Source: Margaritispora aquatica (Eukaryota; Ascomycota; Leotiomycetes; Helotiales; Discinellaceae). From it: a DNA stretch of 64,000 bases. Positions 12,090-23,695 of this stretch are shown here, one piece after another (position 1 is the first letter of the stretch; every line of letters begins with the position of its first letter). The notes beneath the pieces were generated by a model that made no database searches, was not told the DNA's origin, and saw nothing but the letters and a program-made list of their open reading frames with translations. A program made the position numbers and the translations under genes. The stretch spans positions 170,658 to 234,657 of the forward strand of contig VJWN01000015.1 in the NCBI GenBank assembly GCA_007644065.1, written 5' to 3'.

Positions 12090-14439
12090 TTAGCTGAGAT
12101 CCATCTTCTCTCCCCCTATACCCACCTCAGTGGCCACCCCACCACTACTGCTCGAAGGCACTTTTTCCTTCTCTTTCGCACCTCCAACCCCACCAGCACT
12201 TCCACTGCCACCAATACCACCAGCAGAAGAAGTTCGATGCGTATCATGCATGCTATGCTTCAAATTCGAATGCAAATGTGGATGCGCCACCTCACGCTGC
12301 CCATCACTCTTCACCTCGACCTTCCGCATCAACCAACCCATCACGCCCCAAATCAGATCCATAGCCTGGACCCTCTCCTCGGGTCGGAAGAGATCAAACC
12401 ACTTGCTCCTGAACAACTGGACACCCGGTTTTCCCTCCTTGCCAACTCCCATTTTCCCAGCCCCACCATCAAGCTCAGACAACACAGACAGCGGCACGCG
12501 TGCGCGCAAAACAGAAACATGATGGTTCAGGCAGCTGACGAGGAAGATATCGTCGTAGCTTGCGCCGGGGACGCGGCCGATGGCCGAGTAGCGCGCTTTG
12601 CGGTCCCAGGTTGGGGAGGGGGGTAGGAGCTTGCGGTACATGTCGTAGGCGGGGTGGTGGGTGGGGTCTTTGTCTTTCTTGGAGCGCTTGTTGGAGGATA
12701 GGGATGATGCTGTGATGATGGAGGAGGATGAGGAGGGACGGGTTGGTGGTGAAGAAGAGGTGTGCGTGTTGTGGTGTGAGGATGGGAGATGAGGTGAGGA
12801 GATGGATGAGAGTTGGCGTTTCGCTTCTATTATGACGCGTGATTCTGTGTTGGGTTTTGATGAAGCAGTGGATGGCGAAGAGGTTCCATTGCTTCCGATG
12901 CTAGGGGAGGATGTCGAAGTTGGTAAATCAGTAGGTTGTTTGTCCTTCGTTGAAGCGAGAGCAGCTAGTGCCATTGCCTCGATTTTATCCCCTTCCTTAC
13001 CAATCGGTCCCCCTGGTCCACCACCCCATCTGGGCTTACACGCCCACCATTTCCCTTCTCCAAAACGACGCTCCTCTTTGTGTTCGCGTGCACGTTGCTG
13101 GGCTGTCAAGAGCACGGCCACGATTTCACGAGCGAGATCGAGCTGCTCGTCTAATGCTGTCGCAAACCCAGTCGTCGAGCGTGAGGACAAAGCTGCAACT
13201 GGCCCTTCAACCACGCCTCCACGAGCAGATATCCGATCGGTGGGCGTGCGGTAGATGAATGTCACTGACGAGTTGAAGTACGACGGCGGTGCAGGCTCCG
13301 GTGGAGTGAGATGTAATCTCGGCTCGGTGCGAGGGAAAGAGACGTTGCAGCCGAAATCATATGCCACCAGCTTGACAAACGCAGAGAGAAGATTCTGGCG
13401 ATAATCTGGTGGAAGCTGGGAGCCTGTTCCTGTGCGCACGTGTGTCTGCTGGTGTGAAGGGACATTCTCGTCTATTTCTGGGGTGGACTCGAGAGAGGTA
13501 TCAGGCCAGTAGGAGGAGAAGAATTCGAGGTTCTTGTAGAATTCATACGCATTGCCTAGACGCGCAGGCGTTTCTCCTGTGGGAGCGGGAATGCGTCGGA
13601 TAGTGCGGAAGGCAGAGAGATTGGTGATTTGTAGCTCTTTGAGACGTTCTCGATAAGTTTGCACTCCTGGAGAGAGGTTACCGTTGCTAAGTGGGCGACG
13701 CGTCGATTCGTTGGCTGCTTGGAGATCCTCGACGGGGAGGGCGATCCATGCTGCGGAAGGTGGGAGGAAGCTTGCGTCTGGGAGTAGAGACGAAGCCGGG
13801 GCATCGGGCGTGATGTTGATTCCGAGGGCGGCGAAGTGGTGGGGCTTGAGGTCTCCGGGGCGTTGGATCTTTTGGAGGAGGGACACAAGTGGGATGTCTG
13901 GATGGAGGACGGGTTCGGAGGCTTGGGGATTGAATTGCGGAAACTTGATGGGCGTGGGAGGATATTCTCGGCGTGGAGTATGATCTGCTGGTGTTGGAGG
14001 ACCTAAAAGTAGTTGCACGTGAGCATATTGCCCCTCTTCTCAAAGGGAAAGCGGGAGCGGGGAAAATAGAGGGGAGGGCAGGTGAAGAAGAAAGCCGGGC
14101 CTGTTTGTGTTTGCCTCGTACGTAGATATCACCATCTGAAACTCGGTGGTGAGGGGGAAAAAAAAAAGAAGAGATTTCCGTAGATGAGATGACATGACAT
14201 GTTGACATATTGACACTTGTCTGAGCGAGGGGAACGAGGACGGTGGCTGTATATTCTTTTCCTCTGATCCCCTTGCGCTTAGACACTGTCACTGTCACCA
14301 TCACCATCACCGTCACCATCCCAAGTATATCTTGGCTAGGGGGTCTATTGGGACATGGAATAGATGAAGAGAATGAATAATAAGAAAGTAAGCCATGGTA
14401 TGGGAACTGACCTATCGCTGTCGTCAGTCCTGCAAACAT
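12090..14439 (-). CDS. conserved-looking protein of unknown function, largely disordered
   Basis: Two exons on the minus strand, 14439-14412 and 14002-12090, give 646 residues. I chose ATG 14439 because it sits in a strong CTCAACATG context and its 28-base exon splices (donor GTCAGT, acceptor CTACTTTTAG) in frame into the long exon; the long frame itself has no ATG near its 5' end. The frame also stays open upstream of 14439 for about 60 codons without an ATG, so a longer N-terminus from another exon is possible. The N-terminal part is Pro-rich, with a folded-looking block around EFYKNLEFFSSYWPDTS. A Ser/Thr-rich disordered middle follows. A second folded-looking block begins near AYDMYRKLLPPSPTWD and runs through DDIFLVSCLNHHVSVLR to the Trp-rich VQLFRSKWFDLFRP segment. 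The tail is Gly/Ser-rich. I do not recognise the family and propose no function. The 409 bp intron is long for this window. Confidence 0.75.
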
Positions 14440-14743
14440 GTTGAGGATGAGATGGTTATCCCCCCTCGTATTGATAGTGTATTCCTCAAAGCTACCTTGC
14501 AAACATTGGTGTATGGTATGCCGCAGTGTGATGGGGTCAACGAGGCGATATCTCCATGCAATAATTCGATGGATTTGTCGTCGTCGGTAAGGTCCTCCCG
14601 TCAAATCGCTTTGAATCTTTCTCAGGTGACGTCGGCTATGAAGCTATCACGAAGCTTGGAGAAGCCGGATAAAGATGTCCGGGAGGTACTGTATGTTGGG
14701 TGTGTGCGGTGGACTTGTTTAGCCCCCTTGTTAGTTGTCAAGC

Positions 14744-14789
14744 GGTGGTGGTGGTGGTGGTGGTGGTGGTGGTGGTGGTGGTGGTGGTG
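14744..14789. repeat. (GGT)15 trinucleotide repeat
   Basis: About fifteen uninterrupted GGT units; read on the other strand in one frame they would encode poly-His, but no gene supports that reading. Confidence 0.95.
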
Positions 14790-15220
14790 CCTTTCATGCA
14801 CGGTACTCGTTTTGGTGTGTATTGTACCTGTACCTCTAGCTGTGCCTGTACAGTACACTAAACACCGAAGATGCCCTGACTGGCAGAGGATAGGTAATTG
14901 TGCATTATTTCTGCCCGCTTCAGATTTGCCGATCCTCGTTTCTTCCCCGGAAGGGTGGAGGAGGTCCAAGCAGAAATCCCTTGGTAAATATGTGAGATGT
15001 TCGCCTCCCAAGCATTATGGCTTTTCATTTCCACCAAAGGGTTGGGAGGATTTGAGTGAGAGATCTGGGATGGGATGGTATTGGCATGTCACTCATTCAT
15101 TAGGGAGAGGAGAAGGTGAAAGTGCAAGTGTACAGTGAGTGTAACGGGTGCAACAAAGGACGAAGAGTCAAAAGTATCCGATCGGTATTCGGCATGGTTG
15201 TCTCTCACGGTCGGGAAGAG

Positions 15221-15222
15221 GG

Positions 15223-15248
<26 letters not shown>
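15221..15248. repeat. GA dinucleotide repeat
   Basis: Uninterrupted GA units in the divergent intergenic region. Confidence 0.85.
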
Positions 15249-15253
<5 letters not shown>

Positions 15254-17634
15254 GAGAGACATATGAGAGAGACATACATTACTCAAGTCAACTCGGAGGT
15301 CACAGATATCAAAAGATGTCAAAGTGTTTTAAAAAGGAGGAGGAGAAGGAGAACAAAAAGAAAGGAGAACAAAGGAGAAGAGAATTGTTTTGTTTGAAGG
15401 CCCTTCCTCTGCTTAAGATAGAGTTTGTCAATCAAAGTATATGATCTGATCTGATCTGACCTGACCTTCTTTGTCTTTCCACACACACAACACACATCAG
15501 TTGATCCATCGTGTTTACCAAAAGAGCAGAAAGAGTCTGATTTCCCCATCAGATAGATGAAGAGTGGATCCCGAGAGACGTCACTCACTCACTTCCACAC
15601 TTCTTTTTAAGGTTGAAGCGCATCGGCAATTTTTCCATTCGAGCGCCTCTTGTCGTTCTTGTGTGTTTGAGATATTCCGAAAGGGATGGATGGATGGATG
15701 GATTGATGGTGAGGGCGAGGACCAGGACAAGGACAGGCTTCGAGATGCGTGGCGGTCGTGCAACACTGTTTTGCTGCTTTGGGGAGTGGAAGAGGCGGAA
15801 GGATGGATTAATTTCCGTTGAACACCCCAAGGTCACCTAGGTAGGTAAGAATTAATATAGAATCTAATCTGTTGTATATTGCTGTACGAGGTGGAGAGAG
15901 AGAGAGAGAGATAGGTGTAGATCAATTAATATAAACAACGTCAAGTGCAACGGTCAAAGTTCAAAGTTCAACGGTCAAGTCAAGTCTCGAGTTAAAAGAT
16001 GTCAATGCCGATAAACTTTATATGGGAAAGTATCATAGCTTAATTGCCAAGGTGTCAGATCAAAAGATATACTCTCAGGATTACATAAGTCTCGTAGGAG
16101 GTTTTGAACTGAGATACTTTATATATCACACGGACACACACATACACATACACACACACATGTATATATATATTAGGCGAAGGAAAAACAAAAGACATGA
16201 TGTTCTTTTTTCGTCTTTTCTTTTCGCTTGTCAGTGTTGGAAGATCATGATCATGATCATGCCTTCATTGTATATTTATTTATATACTCTGCTCTCCAGT
16301 CCTCATCCATCTAATCTAATCAATGCACGCGCTGACTGCACCAAAAAAGAAAAAAGCGCTACTTTCATATCATCATGAACCTCAAGCCAAGGTGTCCCGT
16401 TCTCGTCCTCGTCGTGTCCATCCATCCCATTTCTTTAGACGCCAAGGAGTTCGAGCGCTTGCTTGTATGAGTAAAAGGCCAGCGGTCTAGAATGGAAGCG
16501 ACAATGATTATTATTGAATTGATTGAACGATATACAAGTACAAGTATGCACTTTAAACTCTATAAACCGTTACAAAAGAGTGGGTAAAGATCATTGATTG
16601 ACAAAACTTAATGTCAGAAACAAAGCTAGAGCGTATTGTTCTTGTACTCAACTTCTTACCCGACCAACCATTCCCTACTTCCCTACCATTCCCTACCATT
16701 CCTTACCTTGCTTCAACTTTCAAGTCTATGCTTTCCAATTCGCTTCACACCTCACCTATCCCTCACCTTACCTTACCTCTCACCTCTCACCTGTCACAAA
16801 ACATCACACAAACATTACAAACATCCAACAAACAACTCTCTCATCTTCCCAAACCTACATCCATCGTCCCTCCCTTTATGCATATTTCCCATCTCCATTC
16901 TTCTCCATCGTGATGTTCATGCAACTATCCCGCTATTCCTGTCTTTGTTCACAGTAACTCCCCGTTGGACCAGTCATCAATCCTCCCGCATCTTTCCCCT
17001 CCCCCCCTAGTCACAACGTGCTTCACCCTGTGTTCCAAACCCAGGGGCCGAAACCTTTCCCCCTCCATCAGCTCATCAGCCCCCCTCCCCTCTCATCCTC
17101 TCATCCTCTCATCCAGCCCCTCTCAGCCTCTCTTCCTTACCGCAAATCCAGTGAACCTAGTGAATCCACCCTCCCGTCTTGTCTAACTGTCTCTCTCAAT
17201 CTAGCGATCCTGTCTTAGCCTGTCCCAGTCTTTCGCTCGGATTCAAGTCTGAACACCGGCGTTTGAGATATGGAGATCATTCTTTTCATGTGCATCCCCA
17301 CCACCATCCATCACTCACTCACTAGCATCGCTAATAATTCTCTATGCTCGATTCTCGCTTCTCTATTCTCAATTGATTTTGATCCTCCGTTCCAAATTCT
17401 TGTTCCAGTTCCCTTTGCTCCTCCTTTTTTGTTCGCCAAACATTCGCCATTCTTTGTTACCGCAAATCGTAGTTTGATGTGGACTCTCACCTCCAGACAC
17501 ATGGCTTGAGAAGCTACTTGCTATGATCTTCCTTTCTTAACAAGAGTCCATTGTTTTTTTTCTTTCGCGACGACTTACGTTCCTTTCACAGCGACAGCGA
17601 CCGTGTCGCCCTCGCCCATTTCCTCCTTCTCGTC

Positions 17635-19500
17635 ATGTCGACGAGTCCATCCCTGCCGGCAGGATTTTTCATCACTTCAATCAATGGCCAACGATGCACA
17701 GCGGTGCCGCGAGCCTCGACGACACTCACGGGGAGTGTAGCCACCGAAGCAGCAGCTCAACCACCCACGAGGACGACGCCAGTTGCCACGACGACACCAG
17801 CCGCGGCGATTTCGTTGCCCGCAAGTACGACGGCTCAGATACCGGCGTCGACTCCAGCAGCGTCAGACATCACATCAGCTTCGCCTGTCTCGACCGACGC
17901 ATCTGAGTCTTCGAGTATCATCCCTCAAGCCCAGAGCGAGGTTTCTTCTTCTACCACGCCCAGTTTTAGCATTCTCAATGGCAGCGGTTTCACTTCTTCG
18001 AGGACCAGCTCCTCGTCCTCTCATTTCGCCATCGCCACATCAACTTCAACCACCTCCGCGTCCGTAGTATCTTCTTCTTCTTCTTCCAAGACGTCGCCGG
18101 GACCAATCATTGGAGGTGTCTTGGGCTCTCTGGGCTTCTTAGCTCTGGTAGCATTTTTATTGTGGTTCTTTCGCAGGAGGAGGCAACGGGACTCTCTACT
18201 GACGCCTTTGGGAACTGGTCAACGGAGCTCATTTTATGACAATGGAGTGTCAACGGAGAAGAGCAGTAAGTGGAAGTATGAGCTTGGTTACCAGAAGGAT
18301 CGGTTGCGCGATGCGGGATCAGACTTGAAGGATAGTCTGGTTGGATTGGGAGCTGCTCTGAAAACCAAGATGGTAAGGGATCGAAGCGACACACCTAGTG
18401 TCAACCTCAACAGAGGTACTTCACAGTTTCTGGATGGACCAATCCCGCAACACAGCAGGAACAATTCGACCACCTCGACCACCTTAGGACGACCAACCTT
18501 GAAGGAGAGAGCTGCAGATCTGTGGGAGAGTGTAGGGGACAAATTTACGGCTTTCAAATGGCGACTACCACGAAGGAACAACGATTCAGATGACATGTTC
18601 GGCTCCGCACGAGGCATGAACGAGAAGACAGCGGGAATGAACAACATGCCACCGAGCGTGGGTGCGCTCGCAGAGATGAACGAGCGGGATCTACATCTAC
18701 AAGCCGCCAGACGACGAGCCTCCCTCGCAGCAGGAAGCCTGGGCCTCAACTTAGGACCGCAAGATCCATTCGGCGACCAGATCCACCCTGCACTCAGAAC
18801 GAAAGCAAACACAAACCCCTTCGCCGATCCCACAAACCCATTCTCAGATCCTCCAGCTCGTCCTGAACCTTCCATAGCCAAGACCAACACCTACGTAGCC
18901 GACATTCGACGCTCGCGCGGCCAATCCATCGACGCTACTACAACAGCCAACAACGCATCAGCCTCAAACACCGCATCGATGTATCGCCCGCCCTCCACCC
19001 TCGCCGGGTCCCGCTACCCCTCCACCATCGCACCCAGCCGCGACAGCTACCGGGACACAGTCTTCTCCTCCTTCTCGGCAAACACGCAAGCGAACGGGCG
19101 CAAAGGCAAAGGCCGCTCCGACCCCTTCGATCTCGAGCGTCCCGACCTCTGGCGCCCCAAAACGGACTCTACGGCAGACATGTACCCGCCGCCGTTGAAC
19201 TCAGGCCGGTTCGCGACCCCGAACGCAAAGGCCCAGGGCATTCTGGGCATGGATGTCGGTGGCCAGCCCGGGAAGAGAGTCACGTACAACAGCTCCAAGT
19301 ACAGCAGTGGCGTGTCGGCTCTGAGCGAGTGGGGTGATCCAGGACCGGACGTCGCGCCGGGAAGTCTGGGGAAGGAGGGCGTCTTGGGGAATGGCGTTGA
19401 TATCTATCAGGCGCAGCAGAAGGTGGGTGGCGGTGGCGGGGACGAGGTCAGGAGGAGTACGAGTAAAGCGAGCAGTACTGGTGTTGGGAAAGCAATGTGA
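17635..19500 (+). CDS. Ser/Thr-rich single-pass membrane protein (Mid2/Wsc-like architecture)
   Basis: A single exon of 621 residues. The frame is open upstream to 17551, but the first ATG is 17635, which I take as the start. Residues about 27-155 are extremely rich in Ser, Thr, Ala and Pro, as in O-mannosylated cell-surface stalks. Residues about 158-179 (starting PIIGGVLGSLGF) form one membrane span, followed at once by the basic stop-transfer stretch RRRRQR. The remaining 440 residues are cytoplasmic and mostly disordered, with NPFADP/NPFSDP motifs (possible NPF endocytic signals). There is no classical N-terminal signal peptide, so the single span may act as a reverse signal anchor. The layout resembles fungal wall-stress sensors and septum or polarity membrane proteins, but no cysteine-rich WSC domain is present. 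Function is inferred from architecture only. Confidence 0.8.
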   Translation: MSTSPSLPAGFFITSINGQRCTAVPRASTTLTGSVATEAAAQPPTRTTPVATTTPAAAISLPASTTAQIPASTPAASDITSASPVSTDASESSSIIPQAQSEVSSSTTPSFSILNGSGFTSSRTSSSSSHFAIATSTSTTSASVVSSSSSSKTSPGPIIGGVLGSLGFLALVAFLLWFFRRRRQRDSLLTPLGTGQRSSFYDNGVSTEKSSKWKYELGYQKDRLRDAGSDLKDSLVGLGAALKTKMVRDRSDTPSVNLNRGTSQFLDGPIPQHSRNNSTTSTTLGRPTLKERAADLWESVGDKFTAFKWRLPRRNNDSDDMFGSARGMNEKTAGMNNMPPSVGALAEMNERDLHLQAARRRASLAAGSLGLNLGPQDPFGDQIHPALRTKANTNPFADPTNPFSDPPARPEPSIAKTNTYVADIRRSRGQSIDATTTANNASASNTASMYRPPSTLAGSRYPSTIAPSRDSYRDTVFSSFSANTQANGRKGKGRSDPFDLERPDLWRPKTDSTADMYPPPLNSGRFATPNAKAQGILGMDVGGQPGKRVTYNSSKYSSGVSALSEWGDPGPDVAPGSLGKEGVLGNGVDIYQAQQKVGGGGGDEVRRSTSKASSTGVGKAM

Positions 19501-21089
19501 GAGTGAGAGAGCATCCAGGAGATGATGGGGGGTAAAAAAGGATTGGTGAACAAACGAATTTCAATCTTGGTGGTTTGGAGGGCTTTAAAGTCATGTTTTC
19601 GACATGGCTGTGAAGAGGGGAGAGGGAGGACATCATCCACACTCCGAGGAGGCAACAGCAACAGCACCAGCGCCAAGGGGGAGGGAGACGCAACCGCTTT
19701 GCTTGGGCACCTACCTGTACCTTATTTCATTCCATCCTGTCCTGTTCTTGGTCCTATTCCTGCTCGGGCGGCGTTCGTCAACACCCGCATTTCCTTGCTA
19801 TCTTGACGGGATTGGGATTGGGATACTAGGCATGGTCATCAAGGCTAGCCTAGGACAGGAGTGCTTCGGCCAGCCAGCCAGCCAGCCAGGGCAAAGGATC
19901 GGTGGCGAACGAACGGACGGACAACGGACGGTAGTGCTTTGTATATGACTGACGGATTGACTGACTGATCGATTTGACCGATATATATCAAATACTTAAA
20001 ACATATTGTTAGCTTGAGGCTTGTTGATTTTTTTATTCTTTCCTTTTACTTTGGTGGGATGGATGGTGGTATTGGATGGTCGGAGGCGTGAGGAGTGGGG
20101 GAGTTAGGTGTGGTGGTTAGGTGGTGGATTGGGGGTGGGTTACTTGTTGTAGCAAAGTGAAGTGAGAATACATATATACCAAACAACAACGTAAAATTGA
20201 AGCAAAGCAAACCATCTTCTTGGCGTCAGTGACATAAGGTAAGGTAGTAGGGGATCCACAGTGTGATTCTATGTCTATATCGATCTTGAAAGTAGAGGTA
20301 ACAGTATCTTGGAAAATCATGGGAATCTTGCATTCTACGTAGCTACCATAGGATAGATGCCTTACTTAACTGGTGCTTGCTTGGGCTGCGGTATGGTGAT
20401 ACAGCAATACTTTGATTTGGTCACTTCATTCAGACATTGGGTCAGCTGGCCATCCGTTCATCTCTCTCTCTCGTCTGTCTGTCGGTCTGTCTGTCCGTCT
20501 AAAGAACTTCATATCTTTATCAGCGACACCCCTCTCCCTCTATCCTATAGCCCATCCCATAGCCCAACCCTCTATCTACTTAGTTCTTACATCATACCCC
20601 TAGCTCATCTCTCTCCACCTCCCACATCTACAATCGAATTGAATCGAATCATTCGTCATGCTTGCGCTTTTTGCCTACACACCAGAGAACGTGGTGAACT
20701 CGTTAGCCCATGTGTAATCTTACAATGTATTTTTTGAGTGAAGCAAGGTGAGTTTGAAAGCGTGGAAGTGGCAGGTATAGCAGCACAGCAGTACAACGAA
20801 ATGCAAAAACGCAAGCACGAATCAATGCAAGATTGGGGGATTGAGGAGGAGGCGAGGAGTAAACTCGCCAAAAGCGCATACAGTATATCAAATCAACCAA
20901 AAGTTAAATCAAACCGGAACAAAGCAAAAGCAAAAACTACGAAATCAATGACAGAAAGCACAAGAAATACCAAAAGACACGCAAGAATGTATTGTTACTT
21001 TATCATCAGGAAGTTGCAACTGAAACCATCTATGCATGCATGCAAAGGTGCCTCTAAACCATGAAACCACAAAACTGGGCAAGGGAGAT
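19501..21089. other. convergent intergenic region, no gene seen
   Basis: The 3' flanks of the membrane-protein gene (+) and of phosphoglycerate mutase (-) meet here. Open frames are short and low in complexity. GATG/GGAC-type simple repeats and CT-rich tracts are present, for example near 20461-20500. Confidence 0.6.
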
Positions 21090-23107
21090 CTAACTCTTAA
21101 CCAACAGACTGTGTCCAGTCATCTCCTCTGGCTGCTTCAATCCCATAGCCTCCAAGATCGTAGGCGCAACATCACCAAGAACACCATCTGTCTTCTTCAA
21201 TGACCAGCCCTTGGGCGCGTTGGCCATGACGAATGGGACTTTGTTAGTGGTGTGCGAGGTCTTGGGCTTGCCGTCAGGGAACTTCATTTCTTCTGCGTTT
21301 CTATAGGGGGTTTTGTTAGCGAGATGTGAAAGTGAAGGGGCGACGGGAAAAGCAAGACATACCCGTGATCGGAAGTAATGAACAGAACATAGCCCTCCTT
21401 CTTGCAACACTCATAAATCTCACCAATAGCCTTATCAGTTGTCGCAACACCAATAATAGCAGCCTCATAAACACCAGTGTGTCCCACCATATCGGGTGGT
21501 GCAAAGTTGTTCATGACAAACTCAAACTTGCCCTCCTCAACACGCTTGCAAACCTGCTTTGCCACACCTGCAGCGCTCATCTCTGGTGCCTTATCGTACG
21601 TGGCCACGCTCTTGTTGGAAGGAACGAGATCCTGCTTCTCGTCTCTGATTTCGAGTGGGAACATTTTCTCAACTCCACCGTTGAAGAAGAAGGTGACGTG
21701 TGCGTACTTCTCAGTCTCGGCGACGTGTACTTGGGTTACACCTTGGGTACCGAGAGTCTCAGCAAGAACGTTGCCCATGTGTTGAGGCTTGAAGGCAATT
21801 GGGAAGGGGTAGTCGAGCTTGTACTGGGTCATGGTTGTAAGAGTGATGTTCTTAGGATAAGCGAAGTCCTCGAGAGGAGAACGGTCTGCGTCTCCAAGGA
21901 GTTGGGTAATCTCGCGGACACGATCAGAACGGTAGTTGAAGAAGAATACTTGATCACCATCTAAAGATTGTTAGTCAAGTCCAGAAATCAATGTTAAAAG
22001 ACTCACCCTGAATACGAGCCTCCTTGCCACCAACAATAATGGGCTTCAAGAACTCGTCGTTTTCTCCCTTCGCATATCTCTCTTTGATGGTCTTAACTGG
22101 GTCGGAACTCTCCTCTCCATCACCAATGCACATAGCATTCAGACCAACCTCAACTCTCTCCCATCGCTTATCACGGTCCATGGCATAGTATCGGCCGACA
22201 ACTGTAGCAATCTCTCCAATACCAATCTCGTTGATCTTTGCGAGGAGACCCTCCATGAATGCTGCACCAGACTTTGGGTCTGTATCACGTCCATCACCGA
22301 AGAAGTGGATGTAAACGTGGGGGATTTCCAACTCCTTAGCGACCTTCAGGAGAGCATAGAGATGATCTTGCTTAGCGTGCTAGACAGTCATTAGCTCTTG
22401 TCCTCCACTTGTCATAGGAAATATACATACCACACCACCATCAGAGATCAAACCAGCCAAGTGCAAACGACCATTGCCATTCTTAGCATCAGTGAAGCAC
22501 TTCTTGATAATCTCATTCTGGTTCAATTCTCCCTTCTTGATCGTCTGATCAATGCGCACCACATCCTGCCAAACCACACGTCCAGCACCAATGTTCAAGT
22601 GTCCCACCTCCGAATTACCCATCAACCCCTCTGGAAGACCAACAGCCAGCGATGATGCTTCGAGCTCAGTCCATCCATCGGTGTTCTTCTCAAATGCATC
22701 CATCACCGGTGTCTCGGCCGCTGCAATGGCATCTCCATTCTTGGGCGAGGACTCGCTGGGGATTCCCCAGCCGTCAATGACAACTACGCCACAGCATGAT
22801 GATTAGCCAGCCGACTTCCAAATACATGAGGCAGTATAGTGCTGTGAGGATATAGTCTGGTCGCTTCTTGAGTTTGTCTGCCGCTATGACTGGACGTTCC
22901 GGACTGCTGCTCACTGGCGAGGGAGCTTTGGGCTTATCTTGCAGGTATGCCATATTTGGAGTTCTCGATGCTGCTCATCCGCAGAGTTCGAGGGGAGAGA
23001 GGTGATAGTCATATAAACAAAGACGTTGCTTGACTATTCGTGGAACAAAGGGGAGGTAAAAAGGAAAAAGACATACTCAGCACCGCCTTGTTCTCGACCT
23101 GGACCAT
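21090..23107 (-). CDS. gpmI: 2,3-bisphosphoglycerate-independent phosphoglycerate mutase
   Basis: Interconverts 3- and 2-phosphoglycerate in glycolysis and gluconeogenesis, in the cytosol, with two Mn ions. Five exons on the minus strand: 23107-23077, 22783-22431, 22379-22007, 21960-21363, 21300-21090, giving 521 residues, the usual size of the enzyme. The N-terminus reads into LIVIDGWGIP, where D14 is a metal ligand. The phosphorylated serine is S68 in LMGNSEVGHLN. Other alkaline-phosphatase-superfamily motifs are HFFGDGRDTDP, the NFAPPDMVGHTG block and ITSDHGN near the C-terminus, the last split by an intron. The first exon is only 31 bases and is followed by a 293 bp intron. This intron contains an ATG-started frame of 59 codons (22953-22774) that runs into exon 2 in the wrong frame. 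The gene is divergent from MED9 across about 590 bp. Confidence 0.96.
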
Positions 23108-23695
23108 GGTGGATTTCGGCGAATGGTGTTTTGACGAAACAGCCTGTATTTGGGAAGATTAGATACGTCCCATGTAAATTAACCCATGCAACGGAATCCT
23201 TACCTAGTAGAAGAATGGCTTAATGTTCTGACTTTTAACAGAGAGAAGTCTGGGTTTATGTACAAGAAAAGGTGAAGTATTTGAGGGATTTCTTAGGACA
23301 AGAAAAGCTGTTGTATGTTGTGTTGAGAGCTCTTTGGTGGGGTGTTGTTACTTTTTCAAGACTTACCCCTCCAAGTCCGTGGGTGTTGTGCAGCTTCAGA
23401 TGGGACATTCCTAATGCCCCTACTATGCAACTATTGATGCATAATAGATCAGCCGGAACAAGGAGAACTCCAAGAGAGCATGGTACTTGAGATCATATCA
23501 TTACTCGCTAGGTCACTTTGCTTTCGATAGACCTAGTGAATCGCTCCGATAAGGCTGCGTCGCCAATTAAATACATCAATTGGAAATCGTTCAAGGGAAG
23601 CTCCAAATCCCCATCACCAAATCCGATTCTGCCACAAGGCTCTCTTGTTTCTACGTCGACATCTCCTTTTCTAACCACAAGAATACCTAGCAACA
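23108..23695. promoter_or_regulatory. divergent promoter region, phosphoglycerate mutase / MED9
   Basis: The 588 bp between two outward-reading starts must hold both promoters. I see no further gene and no element that I can name with confidence. Confidence 0.6.

Larger units (their letters stand above)
14440..17634. other. long divergent intergenic region with microsatellites
   Basis: This 3.2 kb lies between two genes reading away from each other. It holds a (GGT)15 tract (14744-14789), GA repeats (15221-15248 and near 15895-15911), CA repeats near 16133-16160 and, from about 16600 to 17500, a strongly pyrimidine-rich stretch that looks like the promoter and long 5' leader of the membrane-protein gene at 17635. 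Open frames inside it are low-complexity by-products of the repeats. An ATG-started frame of 79 codons (17270-17509) could act as an upstream ORF if the leader is that long. Confidence 0.55.

Noticed and set aside
12130..13983. Plus-strand frames of up to 150 codons opposite the unknown gene
   Set aside because: They are antisense shadows of the long minus-strand exon, produced by its composition.
14440..14640. Upstream extension of the unknown minus-strand protein
   Set aside because: About 60 codons are open upstream of ATG 14439 but without an ATG, and a stop lies further up; it more likely forms the 5' leader. It is kept only as a possibility in the gene entry.
14622..15011. 129-codon minus-strand frame with a run of 15 His
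   Set aside because: The His run is only the (GGT)n microsatellite read on the other strand; the rest has no family signal and no splice link to the gene at 12090-14439.
16598..17218. Several overlapping plus-strand frames of 60-124 codons
   Set aside because: All come from one pyrimidine-rich stretch that is open in more than one frame at once, which marks low complexity and not coding.
17551..17634. N-terminal extension of the membrane-protein frame
   Set aside because: The frame is open to 17551 but contains no ATG before 17635; the apparent extension would start at TTG.
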